From: Micavibrio_C sp964577255
GTDB lineage: Bacteria; Pseudomonadota; Alphaproteobacteria; Micavibrionales; Micavibrionaceae
Length of the DNA stretch: 39,064 nucleotides
Direction of reading: 5' to 3'
Assembly (NCBI GenBank): GCA_964577255.1
Contig: CAZNYM010000014.1
Location: 1-39,064, forward strand
Shown here: positions 1-8,993 of the stretch, piece after piece
How positions within the stretch are numbered: the first letter of the stretch is position 1
Layout: every line of letters begins with the position of its first letter
Position numbers and translations under genes: made by a program
The notes under the pieces: generated by a model
The model's input: only the letters and a program-made list of their open reading frames with translations
Told to the model about the DNA's origin: nothing
The model's database searches: none

Positions 1-2
1 AC

Positions 3-494
3 CGCTATCTGCGCACTATTTACTTTCACGGCTGGCTCGAGCAGCGCAAACCGTTTCCTGACCGGACCGATCCTGTTGCCTTAAAAAAATTTACCGCTTC
101 TTATGGTCAGGGGATCGAGCATCCGGAATATTTCGATGTGGCGCTGTGGCACGGTGATGAGTTGTGCGGCCTTGCGGGCGGTGGTGTCGCGGGAGAAAGA
201 GAACACGGTTTTGTGAATATCAGCCTGGTCGAAGGCAGCCCGCGTGAATACCATCCGCTCAAGGGAAAGGTTCTTCCCCTGGTTCATCATGCGGCGCTCA
301 TTTATGCCCGCAATACGGGCATGAACAACGTCGCGCACCTGAGCCCTTTTTCCGAAGGCGCTGAAAAGCAGTTGCAGCGCATGGGCATTCCCCAGGGCCG
401 CGCTCCCAGCGCAATCGGCGCACTCACCCGCGCTTATGTGGCTCCGGTCGTGCCGCCTGCGCCCGGCCCCGGCAGCAAGCCCGGCCCCGCCTGA
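3..494 (+). CDS. C-terminal part of an unrecognised protein (possible acyl-CoA N-acyltransferase fold)
   Basis: The frame is open from the left edge of the window, so the start lies outside. About 163 residues are visible, ending in a TGA stop at 492-494. The middle part (a strand-like segment around 'VALWHGDELCGLAGGG', then a helix 'VLPLVHHAALIYARNTGM') has the look of a GNAT or Aat-type acyltransferase fold, but no diagnostic motif is present. The tail is Pro/Gly/Ala-rich and probably disordered. An Aat-like role next to clpA would be attractive for the N-end rule pathway, yet the conserved Aat segments are not there. Function is unknown; that the frame is coding is well supported by its length and codon use. 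Confidence 0.6.
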   Translation, partial: RYLRTIYFHGWLEQRKPFPDRTDPVALKKFTASYGQGIEHPEYFDVALWHGDELCGLAGGGVAGEREHGFVNISLVEGSPREYHPLKGKVLPLVHHAALIYARNTGMNNVAHLSPFSEGAEKQLQRMGIPQGRAPSAIGALTRAYVAPVVPPAPGPGSKPGPA

Positions 495-697
495 GCGGAA
501 TCCTCTTTTCTTCGCCGCTGAATCCACCCATACTGGCCACACCGGGCCGGTAAGTTCCTGATTTTGAATATTTATTATGCCAAAATCAAAGACCGGCCAA
601 AAAAATTAAAAGACATAAAAATGTTTGTCGGAACGCCAGGCTATTCGCTAGTGTGGTGTTCTACAAGCCAAAAAGAGTACAGGGAGACTGAGAAACC

Positions 698-3086
698 ATG
701 GCAACCGAAGGCGATATCCAGTCGCTGCTGCAAAAAGCGGGCCTCTATTCCATCAGGAACCAGCATAACCTGGTCACTGCCGAGAGCCTCCTGCTGGCAG
801 TGCTCGACGACCCGCAGGCTGACAGCATCCTGAGCAGCCTTCGGATTCATAAGGAGCCCCTGCGCAATCAGCTGCGCGTTTTCCTCGCCAGCCTGAAGGG
901 CGATATAAGGCAGGAAGGCCCGATCGACCAGCTTCGCTACGGACCTCATGTCGCCGAACTGATCCGCTGTGCCCACGGCATTGCGCGGGACGATTTCAAA
1001 AAACCTGTGGCGCGCGCCCGAGCTTCTTCTGGCCTATCTGAAATACGAACAGCCGACAGTGGCGGGCGGGCGGCTGCGCGATGCTGGGCTGAAATTCAAC
1101 GACCTGCGCGAACACATGCTGGCCGCGCAGTCGCCGCTCGATTTCGATCCCACCGAAGCCATGCACCAGGCGGTGCCGGTGCAGACGGAAGGTTATTTCG
1201 TCCCCCGCATCGAAAATAAGAAAAGCAAGACGCGGATCGAACCGGGCGGGCCGGCGCTGCAGGCTTATACCGTCAATCTGAATGTCCGAGCGCTCGACGG
1301 CAAGATCGATCCCGTGATCGGCCGCGACGCGGAGATCAAGCAGGTGGTGAAAACCCTGATCCAGCGGCGCAAGAACAATCCGCTCTTGGTCGGGGAGGCG
1401 GGCGTGGGTAAAACAGCGATCGCCGAAGGCCTGGCGCGCCTGATCGTCGAAGGCGAAGAAGAATTGCCCGAAGATCTGCAGGATGCGAATGTCTATGCGC
1501 TCGACATGGGCGCGCTGATCGCGGGGACGAAATACCGGGGCGAGTTTGAGGAGCGCCTGAAAAACTTGCTGAAAGATCTGGAGGCAGTGCCGAAGGCTGT
1601 CTTGTTCATCGACGAAATCCATACCATCCTGCGCGCGGGCGCGGTAAGCGGCGGCGCGCTTGATGCCGGCAACCTGCTCAAGCCAGCGCTGGCCAAAGGT
1701 CTGCACTGCATTGGCGCCACGACCCACGATGAATACCGCAATATTTTTCAAAAGGACGAGGCGCTCAGCCGCCGCTTCAAAAAGATCGACGTGGCCGAGC
1801 CTTCGGTCGCCGATACCGCCCTGATCCTGCGCGGCCTGAAGCCGCATTACGAGCAGCATCACGGCGTCACCTATACCGACGCGGCGCTTGATGCTGCCGC
1901 CGAACTGGCCACCCGCCACATCACCCAGCGTTTCCTGCCCGACAAGGCCATCGACCTGATCGACGAGGCTGGCGCCGCCCGGCGCGTCAAAGGAAAACCC
2001 GCAGGAGATGCCGCGCCGTCCGTCATCGACCGCACCGATATCGAGCGGATCGTCGCCCGCATCGCGAACATCCCCGAGGCTTCGGTGTCGGGCAGCGAAC
2101 GCCTGCGGCTTAAAACCCTCGATACCGATCTGAAGGCGGTGGTGTTCGATCAGGACGACGCCATCGACGTCCTGCACGCCGCGGTCAAGGCCGCGCGCGC
2201 CGGCCTGGGGAATAAGGACAAACCTTACGGCTCCTTCCTATTCAGCGGCCCCACCGGCGTGGGCAAGACCGAAGTAGCGCGGCAGCTGGCCGCTCATCTG
2301 GGCATCGAGCTGATCCGCTTCGACATGTCGGAATACATGGAAAAGCACGCCGTTTCGCGCCTGATCGGCGCGCCGCCCGGCTATGTTGGGTTTGACCAGG
2401 GCGGGCTTCTGACCGAAGCGGTCAACCGTCAGCCTTACTCTGTGCTGCTGCTCGATGAAATCGAAAAGGCGCACCCCGACATCTTCAATATCCTGCTGCA
2501 GGTGATGGATCACGGCACCCTGACCGACACCAACGGGCGCAAGGCCGACTTCCGCAACGTTATCATCATCATGACCACCAACGCCGGCGCCGCCGAGCGC
2601 AGCCGGGTGGGGATCGGCTTCACCGCTGCCGCCGCGGATAAAGACAGCAGCGACGCCATCAGGAAAACCTTCACGCCGGAATTCCGCAACCGCCTGGACG
2701 CGATCGTCGATTTCGACAATCTGAAGCCCGAGACTATCCGGCGCGTGGCGCAGAAATTCCTCGCCCAGCTGGCGACCCAGCTTGCAGAAAAGAACGTCAC
2801 CGTGGAAACAGAACCGGCGGCGGTCGACTATCTGGCGGCGCAGGGTTTCGACCCTGTCATGGGCGCGCGGCCGATGGAGCGCGTGGTAACCAACCGGATC
2901 AAGCAAAGGCTGGCTGATGAGTTGCTGTTCGGTGCGCTGGCCGAAGGCGGTCATGTCAAAATCGGCTTTACCGCCGCAGCTGAAACCGATGCGCTGTCAG
3001 AAGGGGAATTGACGTTCGCTTTTACTGCCCGCGCCCGCAAGCCGCGCGCGCTGAAAAAAGACAGTCCTGTGCCCTCGGTTGCCTAA
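698..3086 (+). CDS. clpA: ATP-dependent Clp protease ATP-binding subunit ClpA, interrupted by one frameshift
   Basis: ClpA is the AAA+ unfoldase that feeds substrates into ClpP. The N-domain is read from ATG 698 (after a GGGAG ribosome site) to about position 1010. The rest is read one base further on and ends at TAA 3084-3086. Joined, they give about 795 residues, slightly longer than E. coli ClpA (758). D1 has Walker A GEAGVGKT and Walker B VLFIDE; D2 has GPTGVGKTE and VLLLDE. A ClpP-binding loop of the IGF type (RVGIGF) and the ClpA-like C-terminus with MGARPM follow. The frames must be joined between the six-A run at 998-1003 and the GCGCGCGCC stretch ending near 1019, because Clp-N similarity continues on both sides. 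Removing a single A restores the frame, so a homopolymer sequencing error or a recent mutation is likely. No clpS gene is seen immediately upstream. Confidence 0.88.
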
Positions 3087-4099
3087 TCCGCCTGTTCGGC
3101 GTTCTTGCGGATCGTGCGCCACGAAGCCACGTTGTTATTGTGCTCCGCCAGCGTGCGGGCGAACACGTGACCACCGGTGCCGTCCGCCACGAAATACAGA
3201 TAATCATGCTGCTCGGGATTAAGCGCAGCCTCGATCGAGGCCCGGCCGGGATTGCAGATCGGCCCGGGCGGCAGGCCGGGATAGCGGTAGGTGTTATAGG
3301 GCGAGTCGACCTCGAGATCCTTGCGCAGCAGCCGCCGGCCCAAAGGCCCCTGCCCTTCGTCCTGCATCTTGCCCATCGTCAGCGCATAAATCACCGTGGG
3401 ATCGGTCTGCAGCGGCATGCCCGCGCGCAGGCGGTTGACGAACACGCCCGCCACGCGGCGATGTTCTTCCGGCTTGCCGGTTTCCTTTTCGATCACGGAG
3501 GCGAGAATTAACGCTTCTTCCGGCGTTGTAAACGGCAGGCCGTCGGCGCGTGCCGGCCACAATTCCTCGATCGTTTTTTTCATGCCGTCCTGCATGGCGA
3601 CCACCAGCTTGTTGCGATCGTCGCCGCTGATGAAATGATAGGTCTCGGGCAGAAGCGATCCCTCGGGCGCGGGCGTTTCGGGCAGCGTGCCGGAAAGCGC
3701 TTCCTCGGCTCGCAGGATTTCAAAAACCTGCCAGCTGGTCAGGCCCTCGCGCAGCGTCACGGCGCGCGATACCACATCGCCGCCCGCCAGCTTGTCGAGC
3801 ACCGCGCGCACCGAGGAGCCCGGCGCGAACGCGTATTCCCCCGCCTTCAGCGCCGTATGACGGTCGCTTAAACGCGCGGCCAGCGGGAAAATCTGCGCGC
3901 CAGTGGTATCGAGAACGCCTTCGCGCGCCAGAGTCTCGGCCATGGCATTGACGCCGGCGCCGCGCGCGATCATGACGGTCTTTTCCTGGGTCAGAGGCCC
4001 GGGAGATTGATAAAGATGAAGCCCATAGAGCGCGACCGCTATCACCGCCACCACGCCCAGGGCCGCAAGACTCGCCAGGGCTGCGATGAGACGGCGCAT
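3083..4099 (-). CDS. mltG: Endolytic murein transglycosylase MltG
   Basis: MltG cleaves nascent glycan strands at the inner membrane and is thought to set their length. The 338-residue protein has a single N-terminal membrane segment (about residues 4-25), a LysM-like region (about 40-110, including the LREGLTSWQV segment) and the YceG catalytic domain. The catalytic glutamate is E204 in ASVIEKETG; the conserved TDPTVIYAL and SPYNTYRYPGLPPGPICNPG segments follow. Its ATG shares one base with the fabF stop (TAATG in the coding direction), so translation is probably coupled to fabF. The 3' end overlaps the clpA stop by a few bases, tail to tail. Confidence 0.95.
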   Translation of the reverse strand: MRRLIAALASLAALGVVAVIAVALYGLHLYQSPGPLTQEKTVMIARGAGVNAMAETLAREGVLDTTGAQIFPLAARLSDRHTALKAGEYAFAPGSSVRAVLDKLAGGDVVSRAVTLREGLTSWQVFEILRAEEALSGTLPETPAPEGSLLPETYHFISGDDRNKLVVAMQDGMKKTIEELWPARADGLPFTTPEEALILASVIEKETGKPEEHRRVAGVFVNRLRAGMPLQTDPTVIYALTMGKMQDEGQGPLGRRLLRKDLEVDSPYNTYRYPGLPPGPICNPGRASIEAALNPEQHDYLYFVADGTGGHVFARTLAEHNNNVASWRTIRKNAEQAD

Positions 4100-5376
4100 T
4101 ATCCGTTGAACGCTTTCAGGATGATGCTGGCGTTCGTACCGCCGAAACCGAACGAGTTGGAAAGCGCCACGCGCACCTTCTTCTCCTTGGCCTTGAGCGG
4201 TACGAGATCGATGCCGCGGCAGGGCTCGGACACATTTTCAAGGTTGAGCGTAGGCGGCAGGATGCCGGTCTCGATCGCCTTGATGCTGTAAATGGCCTCG
4301 ACCGCACCGGCAGCACCCAGAAGGTGGCCGATCGAGGATTTGGTCGAGGACATGGAAATCTTGTCCAGCACATCGCCGAACAGGCGCTTTACTGCTGTGC
4401 ATTCGATCCCGTCGCCCACAGGGGTCGAGGTGCCGTGAGCGTTGATGTAATCAATGTCACCGGGGTTCATTTTGGCATCGCGCATGGCGGCCTGCATGGC
4501 GCGGAAACCACCGCTGCCGTCCTCCGCCGGGGCAGTGATGTGAAAAGCATCGCCGGAAAGCCCGTAGCCGGCGATTTCGGCGTAAATCTTCGCGCCCCGC
4601 CTGCGGGCATGCTCCAGCTCCTCGAGCACCAGGATGCCCGCGCCCTCGGCGATCACAAAACCGTCGCGGCCTTCGTCGAAGGGGCGCGACGCCTTGTCCG
4701 GCGCGTCGTTATAGGCGGTGGACAGCGCGCGGATGGCGGAGAAGCACGATACGCCCATGCGGTTGACGGCGGCTTCGGCCCCGCCCGCTATCATCACATC
4801 GGCGTCGCCGTGCACAATCTGGCGCGCCGAATCGCCGATCGCGTGCGTGCCGGTGGCGCAGGCCGTCACCACGGAATGATTTGGGCCCTTGAAACCGTGG
4901 ATGATCGAGATATGCCCCGACGCCAGATTGATGAGCATGGCCGGCACGGCGAAGGGCGAAACACGGCGCGGGCCTTTTTCGATCAGCGTCGCCGAAGTTT
5001 CATGCAGGCTGCCCAGGCCGCCGATGCCCGAACCGACCATGACACCGGTGCGGCAGCGGTCTTCCTCGCTTTGCGGCGACCATCCGGAATCGGCAATCGC
5101 CTCGCGCGCGGCGGCGATGGCGTACCAGATAAAGGTATCCATTTTCTTCTGGTCCTTGGGCAGGACGTAAAGATCGGGATTGAACAGGCCGTCCTTGGGA
5201 TTCTCGTCGCTTGTGCGCGGCACCTGCCCGGCGATCTGGGAGGCAATGTCCGAAGCCTCGAACCCGGTGATGCGGCGGATGCCGGAATGGCCGGCGGTCA
5301 GCCGGGCCCAGTTGTGCCCGACTCCGTTCCCCAGGGGGGAAACCATGCCCATGCCTGTAACAACGACGCGTCTCAT
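4099..5376 (-). CDS. fabF: Beta-ketoacyl-ACP synthase II (FabF)
   Basis: This enzyme condenses malonyl-ACP with acyl-ACP in fatty acid elongation. The 425-residue protein carries the Cys-His-His triad: C173 in the TACATGTHAIGD segment, H314 in NAHGTSTPVGD and H351 in KSSIGHLLGAAG. The N-terminus (VVVTGMGMVSPLG) and the C-terminal FGFGGTNAS loop are typical. The gene lies downstream of acpP and upstream of mltG, all on the minus strand, an order common in alphaproteobacteria. A hairpin terminator sits between acpP and fabF, so fabF probably receives only read-through from the acpP promoter, or has a weak promoter of its own. Confidence 0.97.
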   Translation of the reverse strand: MRRVVVTGMGMVSPLGNGVGHNWARLTAGHSGIRRITGFEASDIASQIAGQVPRTSDENPKDGLFNPDLYVLPKDQKKMDTFIWYAIAAAREAIADSGWSPQSEEDRCRTGVMVGSGIGGLGSLHETSATLIEKGPRRVSPFAVPAMLINLASGHISIIHGFKGPNHSVVTACATGTHAIGDSARQIVHGDADVMIAGGAEAAVNRMGVSCFSAIRALSTAYNDAPDKASRPFDEGRDGFVIAEGAGILVLEELEHARRRGAKIYAEIAGYGLSGDAFHITAPAEDGSGGFRAMQAAMRDAKMNPGDIDYINAHGTSTPVGDGIECTAVKRLFGDVLDKISMSSTKSSIGHLLGAAGAVEAIYSIKAIETGILPPTLNLENVSEPCRGIDLVPLKAKEKKVRVALSNSFGFGGTNASIILKAFNG

Positions 5377-5403
5377 GCCTTAAAACCTAGAGGAATAAGC
5401 CCC

Positions 5404-5442
5404 AAAAATAAAGCAGTGTCATTTTCGGATGACACTGCTTTA
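5404..5442 (-). terminator. Rho-independent terminator between acpP and fabF
   Basis: A perfect 14-bp inverted repeat (5409-5422 with 5429-5442, six-base loop) is followed, reading on the minus strand, by five Ts at 5408-5404. It lies just after the acpP stop and before the fabF start. It could lower fabF-mltG expression relative to acpP, whose product is needed in much larger amounts. Confidence 0.8.
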
Positions 5443-5459
5443 CCAAAGACGAAAACGGA

Positions 5460-5699
5460 TCAGGCCGCGGCCTTTTCCTTGATGAAATTGATGGCATCGG
5501 CCACCGTCTGGATCTTTTCGGCCGCATCATCGGGAATTTCGATGTTGAATTCTTCTTCGAAAGCCATAACCAGCTCGATCGTGCCCAGGGAATCTGCACC
5601 CAGATCGTCCATAAAGCTGGCGTCGTCCTTGACCTTGGCTTCGTCGACGCCCAGGTGCTCAACGACGATCTTTTTCACGCGGTCAGCAATGTCACTCAT
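5460..5699 (-). CDS. acpP: Acyl carrier protein
   Basis: AcpP carries growing acyl chains on a 4'-phosphopantetheine arm. The start at 5699 (MSDIADR) gives 79 residues, the usual size, and has an AGAAGGA ribosome site upstream. An in-frame ATG 13 codons earlier would add a non-conserved extension. The prosthetic-group serine is S37 in LGADSLG. The residue after the DSL motif is Gly39, where the E. coli protein has Asp; that position contributes to partner-enzyme recognition, so the change is worth noting. The acidic helix II (IELVMAFEEEF) is otherwise conserved. A promoter candidate lies at 5749-5777. Confidence 0.97.
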   Translation of the reverse strand: MSDIADRVKKIVVEHLGVDEAKVKDDASFMDDLGADSLGTIELVMAFEEEFNIEIPDDAAEKIQTVADAINFIKEKAAA

Positions 5700-5748
5700 C
5701 GCTTCAAATCCTTCTTGCTTCGTTGCGGTTGCTTTCATGATGGGCCGG

Positions 5749-5777
5749 ACTTTACGGGGGGTTAAGGTTTAAATCAA
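5749..5777 (-). promoter_or_regulatory. Candidate sigma-70-type promoter for acpP
   Basis: Reading the minus strand, TTGATT (5777-5772) is followed after 17 bp by TAAAGT (5754-5749). Transcription would start near 5742 and leave a leader of roughly 40 bases before the acpP ATG at 5699. Confidence 0.45.
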
Positions 5778-5880
5778 GTCTTTAACGTACATAAGAGCCT
5801 TCCCCTTGATTTTCCATGGTTTTTACCTCGGTTTCGGCATTGTCCCCATGTTATTTGGGCCCCCAGACCCCGCGCGTGCC

Positions 5881-5940
5881 ATTAATTTTCATAATTAATT
5901 AGTAAAAAACTGGACAGGGCTTATGAATTCTCGCTAATAT
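5881..5940 (+). promoter_or_regulatory. Dyad and candidate promoter for the M23/transglycosylase gene
   Basis: A 7-bp inverted repeat (ATTAATT at 5881-5887 with AATTAAT at 5893-5899) precedes a candidate promoter. TGGACA at 5911-5916 and TAATAT at 5935-5940 are separated by 18 bp. Transcription would start near 5947, leaving about 95 bases of A-rich leader before the ATG at 6042. The rest of the 300-base gap between acpP and this gene shows nothing else recognisable. Confidence 0.4.
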
Positions 5941-6041
5941 AGGGGTGTGTAAAAAAGAGGCTCTGGAAAGGGCCAATAAAAACAAATAAATAGGCCTAAA
6001 AAACAAAAGGCCGGGTGATAGAGAATTCAAAGGGTGTGTCC

Positions 6042-8921
6042 ATGAGCAAAGAGAGACTCGTAGAGCTTTTATCGTCTGCCAAAGAACCTTCGGTCGCGCA
6101 GATCAGGGAGATGCAGGATCTTCTGGGCGCGAGGAAGAGCACCGGCAACTTCGCCGCCTTCACCGCCCGCAAAACCGTCGAGTTCCTCAAGGAAAATCCC
6201 GAGCTTCTGGCCAAAGCCGCCCCGTGGCTGATCCGCACGCTGGAAGAGAACGGCCAGGGCAAGGCACTGCGCCAAATCGTCGAAGCTAACCCCGAGGTGA
6301 AACGCACGCTGGTCCTGCAGGCGGGCGCGCTGGTCGGCGGCGCCCCGACTGAACAGCTGGCGATCAAGGAGCTGCGCAAGCTTTCCGATGCCGATGTCGA
6401 AGCGTTCCAGGCCAAGACCCGCCTTGCCGGGTTGTCGACCAGTAAAATCGACGGCGAAGACGGCCGCCGCACCGCGGCCGCCGCGCGCAATCTGACAGCC
6501 GCGATCCGTAACGACGAAACCATCATCGCCCGCCGCGCGCCTAAAACGGAATCCGAGCCTGTAACTGTCACCGCCGCTCCTGCAGAAGCGCCCGCGCCGG
6601 AATTGCAGCAAGAATTGCCCAAGGGACCGCAGCCGGTTCTGAGCCAGATCGAGCCCGCATCGCTTGCCATACCGGCGCTTAAAGCTTATGAGCCAACCGC
6701 ACCCGAGGCACTCTCGCGCCCGACACCGGCCGCCGCGCCCAAACCCGTGATCAGCCCGACGCCGGCCGCGCCCGTCAATATCGATATTGCCCGGATCGAT
6801 CTGGTCGACAGCGAAGTCGCCGCCGTTCTCGATACCGCGGCCGCTGTCCGCACCGCGCCCACAACCGCAGCCGTGCCGCCGGCGCCCGAAAAAGAAAAAC
6901 CCGCCGCCGTAGCACAAGGGCCCGACCGTTTCCCGGCCGCCCCCGCGCCGCAACCTGCGCCCGTTCAGCAGGCCCGCATCGGCGTGGCCGATGAAGAAAC
7001 CATAGTCCGGGCGAAACCCCGCACACCTGTCAGCATCGCGCTTGTGGATCTTCCCGTTATCAATACAGATATCCTTGACCTTCTGCCCCGCATGGAGAAT
7101 GTCGCGCCGAAAAAAGAGGGAGATAAGCCTACCCGCGTCTTCAGCGTCGAAGAGCCGGAAAGCGCACCCGCAAAAAAATCAGGCAGCGGGCGCGAGCCTA
7201 CCCGCAGCGCGGACGTCGCGCCGAAAGCCAAGCGCGTCATCACGCTTGATGAAACCATCGGCGCCGACGGCCCGATCATCCTTGAAATGCCGCTGGATCG
7301 CGAAGTCCGTTCGGGCTACGGCGTGCGCACACACCCGGTCAAGGGTGGCAAGCGCAACCACGACGGCCTTGATATCGCCGCGCCAGTGGGCACCAAAATC
7401 GTGGCGCAGGTACGAAGCCAGGTCGCTTTCGCTGGCCACGCCGAGGGATATGGCAGCACCGTGATCCTTCACCACGGCCAGGGTGTTTATTCGGTTTATG
7501 CCCATCTGAGCTCAACCAAAGTTCGCACGGGCGACGTCGTCGAAGCCGGTACGCCGTTCGCGCGCACGGGCAAGGCCGGCACCGGCCCGCATTTGCATTA
7601 TGAAGTTCTCTTGACAGCCAAGGACGGCAGTGCCTACACCATCGATCCTCAGGACGCGCTGGGCAAGAACCTGGGCGACGCCAAGGTGCGGGGCGAACTG
7701 ATCGCCGCCGCGGTCGATGAAAAACAAAACGACAAGCGCATCGCCCGGCAGATGATTAAAGGCCAGGACGGTTTCTGTTCCGCCGTCTTCAACAACCGCG
7801 TGCACGACACCTTCGTGGTGGCACACGAAAGCACCGCGCCGGTCGACGTCGCGGCGCTGGCGGCTGAAAGAGAAGCCAAAATCGCCGCCGAGAAAGCGGC
7901 CAAAGCGGCAGAGAAAGAGGCGGAACGCGAAGCGCGCGTTCTTGCCGCCAGATCCCACGTCAGAACTCTGGACAAAGGTAACGTCAAAGACGGACAAGGG
8001 GATTACGTTGCCAGCAACTCTCCCCGGCCACAGCCGGAATTCAAGAACGCGGCCCAGAAGGCGGCATACGAACTTCATGTCAAGGCTCTCGCCGTCCATC
8101 TGCATCGTGGCGTAACCCTTTCAAAAGACGAACGTATGGCAAAAGCGGATGCCCGCGAAATGGCAGAACAAATCGTAGGGGGGGTTTATGATGCGGGCGG
8201 CAACCCGGACAAAATCATTCCCAAGATGTGGCTTGAATCGAGGATTGTAGCCGATGCTTCCGTACGTGGCGGCGGCAAGGGTCTGGGTCAGTTCACGCGC
8301 GAGACCTGGCTTGCCGAACTTGACAGAAACAAAGAAGAAATCAAAGCCCTGTACGGCTATGATGTTGCAGAAATGAAAGCGTCTGAAAAGTTGCGCCTGC
8401 GCAGCGATGACGCACGCCTTTCGGTTTATATGGCCACTAAATACGATAAAAGCATAGCGGGAGGGAAATCCCTGGCCGAATCTTACCCGCTTTACTTCGC
8501 TGGTCCTAATGGCGGGCGCATGATTCTGACGGGAAATGCCGATGTGTGTGCCGAAGACGCGCTTACTGACGTTATGCCCAAAAATACCTTTAAACTGAAT
8601 AGAGGCATATATGCGGATGAGAGCGGCAGAAAGCGCACCTTTGGCGAGGTACGGGAAGAACTGGCAACCCGCGTCGCCAAAGCCGAGAAATGGTATTCAG
8701 CACTGAAGGCGGAAGTCGCTCCCGGCTCTAGAATCGATATCGCCGCGCGACGCGACAGCGACATCAATGTGCCGAAAGGATCGACCGCAGCGACATTCAC
8801 TGCCCAGGCGGGCGGCGGTATGCGCAAAGCCAGCTTTGATCCCGGCGAGGCAGAACCCGGCGCGGGCGGCTACAGCCGCGGCGGCCGCGACCAGAACCAG
8901 CCGCGCCCGGTTCTGAATTAA
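6042..8921 (+). CDS. Large bifunctional peptidoglycan hydrolase: M23 endopeptidase plus lysozyme-like domain
   Basis: The 959-residue product has four parts. Residues 1-165 form a helical region with no signal peptide or membrane segment. About 165-410 is a Pro/Ala-rich linker. About 415-530 is an M23 (LytM) zinc peptidase with the HxxxD motif at H440/D444 and the HxH motif at H517/H519. A charged Ala/Glu/Lys helix spans about 600-640. About 700-840 is a lysozyme-like transglycosylase domain with WLESRI (candidate catalytic Glu732) followed by GGGKGLGQFT. ATG 6042 is preferred because AAAGGG precedes it; a GTG at 6015 is possible. Two wall-cutting activities in a protein lacking an obvious export signal suggest a secreted effector, a phage-tail-like lysin or export by a specialised system. 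The role is inferred, not seen. Confidence 0.85.
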   Translation: MSKERLVELLSSAKEPSVAQIREMQDLLGARKSTGNFAAFTARKTVEFLKENPELLAKAAPWLIRTLEENGQGKALRQIVEANPEVKRTLVLQAGALVGGAPTEQLAIKELRKLSDADVEAFQAKTRLAGLSTSKIDGEDGRRTAAAARNLTAAIRNDETIIARRAPKTESEPVTVTAAPAEAPAPELQQELPKGPQPVLSQIEPASLAIPALKAYEPTAPEALSRPTPAAAPKPVISPTPAAPVNIDIARIDLVDSEVAAVLDTAAAVRTAPTTAAVPPAPEKEKPAAVAQGPDRFPAAPAPQPAPVQQARIGVADEETIVRAKPRTPVSIALVDLPVINTDILDLLPRMENVAPKKEGDKPTRVFSVEEPESAPAKKSGSGREPTRSADVAPKAKRVITLDETIGADGPIILEMPLDREVRSGYGVRTHPVKGGKRNHDGLDIAAPVGTKIVAQVRSQVAFAGHAEGYGSTVILHHGQGVYSVYAHLSSTKVRTGDVVEAGTPFARTGKAGTGPHLHYEVLLTAKDGSAYTIDPQDALGKNLGDAKVRGELIAAAVDEKQNDKRIARQMIKGQDGFCSAVFNNRVHDTFVVAHESTAPVDVAALAAEREAKIAAEKAAKAAEKEAEREARVLAARSHVRTLDKGNVKDGQGDYVASNSPRPQPEFKNAAQKAAYELHVKALAVHLHRGVTLSKDERMAKADAREMAEQIVGGVYDAGGNPDKIIPKMWLESRIVADASVRGGGKGLGQFTRETWLAELDRNKEEIKALYGYDVAEMKASEKLRLRSDDARLSVYMATKYDKSIAGGKSLAESYPLYFAGPNGGRMILTGNADVCAEDALTDVMPKNTFKLNRGIYADESGRKRTFGEVREELATRVAKAEKWYSALKAEVAPGSRIDIAARRDSDINVPKGSTAATFTAQAGGGMRKASFDPGEAEPGAGGYSRGGRDQNQPRPVLN

Positions 8922-8944
8922 TCCTTCAAGCAATCAGCGCATGA

Positions 8945-8972
8945 AAAAACCCCGGGCTTGCCCGGGGTTTTT
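8945..8972. terminator. Bidirectional rho-independent terminator
   Basis: AAAAACCCCGGGC at 8945-8957 pairs with GCCCGGGGTTTTT at 8960-8972. The GC-rich stem is flanked by an A-run on one side and a T-run on the other, so it can stop transcripts from both the hydrolase gene (plus strand) and the phasin gene (minus strand). Confidence 0.9.
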
Positions 8973-8993
8973 ATTGCTGCGGTCCGCGGACGA

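Noticed and set aside
564..833. Possible clpS or other small gene in front of clpA
   Set aside because: The 89-codon translation lacks the ClpS core and runs into the clpA start; the real clpA frame begins at 698 inside it.
998..1020. Programmed ribosomal frameshift in clpA
   Set aside because: The needed change is +1 and the site is a six-A run without an obvious stop-codon pause or stimulating structure. Sequence error or mutation is simpler.
996..2177. 393-codon open frame on the minus strand opposite clpA
   Set aside because: It covers the ClpA D1 domain antisense and shows no recognisable motif.
4324..5772. 482-codon open frame on the plus strand opposite fabF and acpP
   Set aside because: It mirrors fabF and acpP, which are certain. 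Its Arg/Gly/His-rich translation has no family features; such frames are a by-product of GC-rich codon use.
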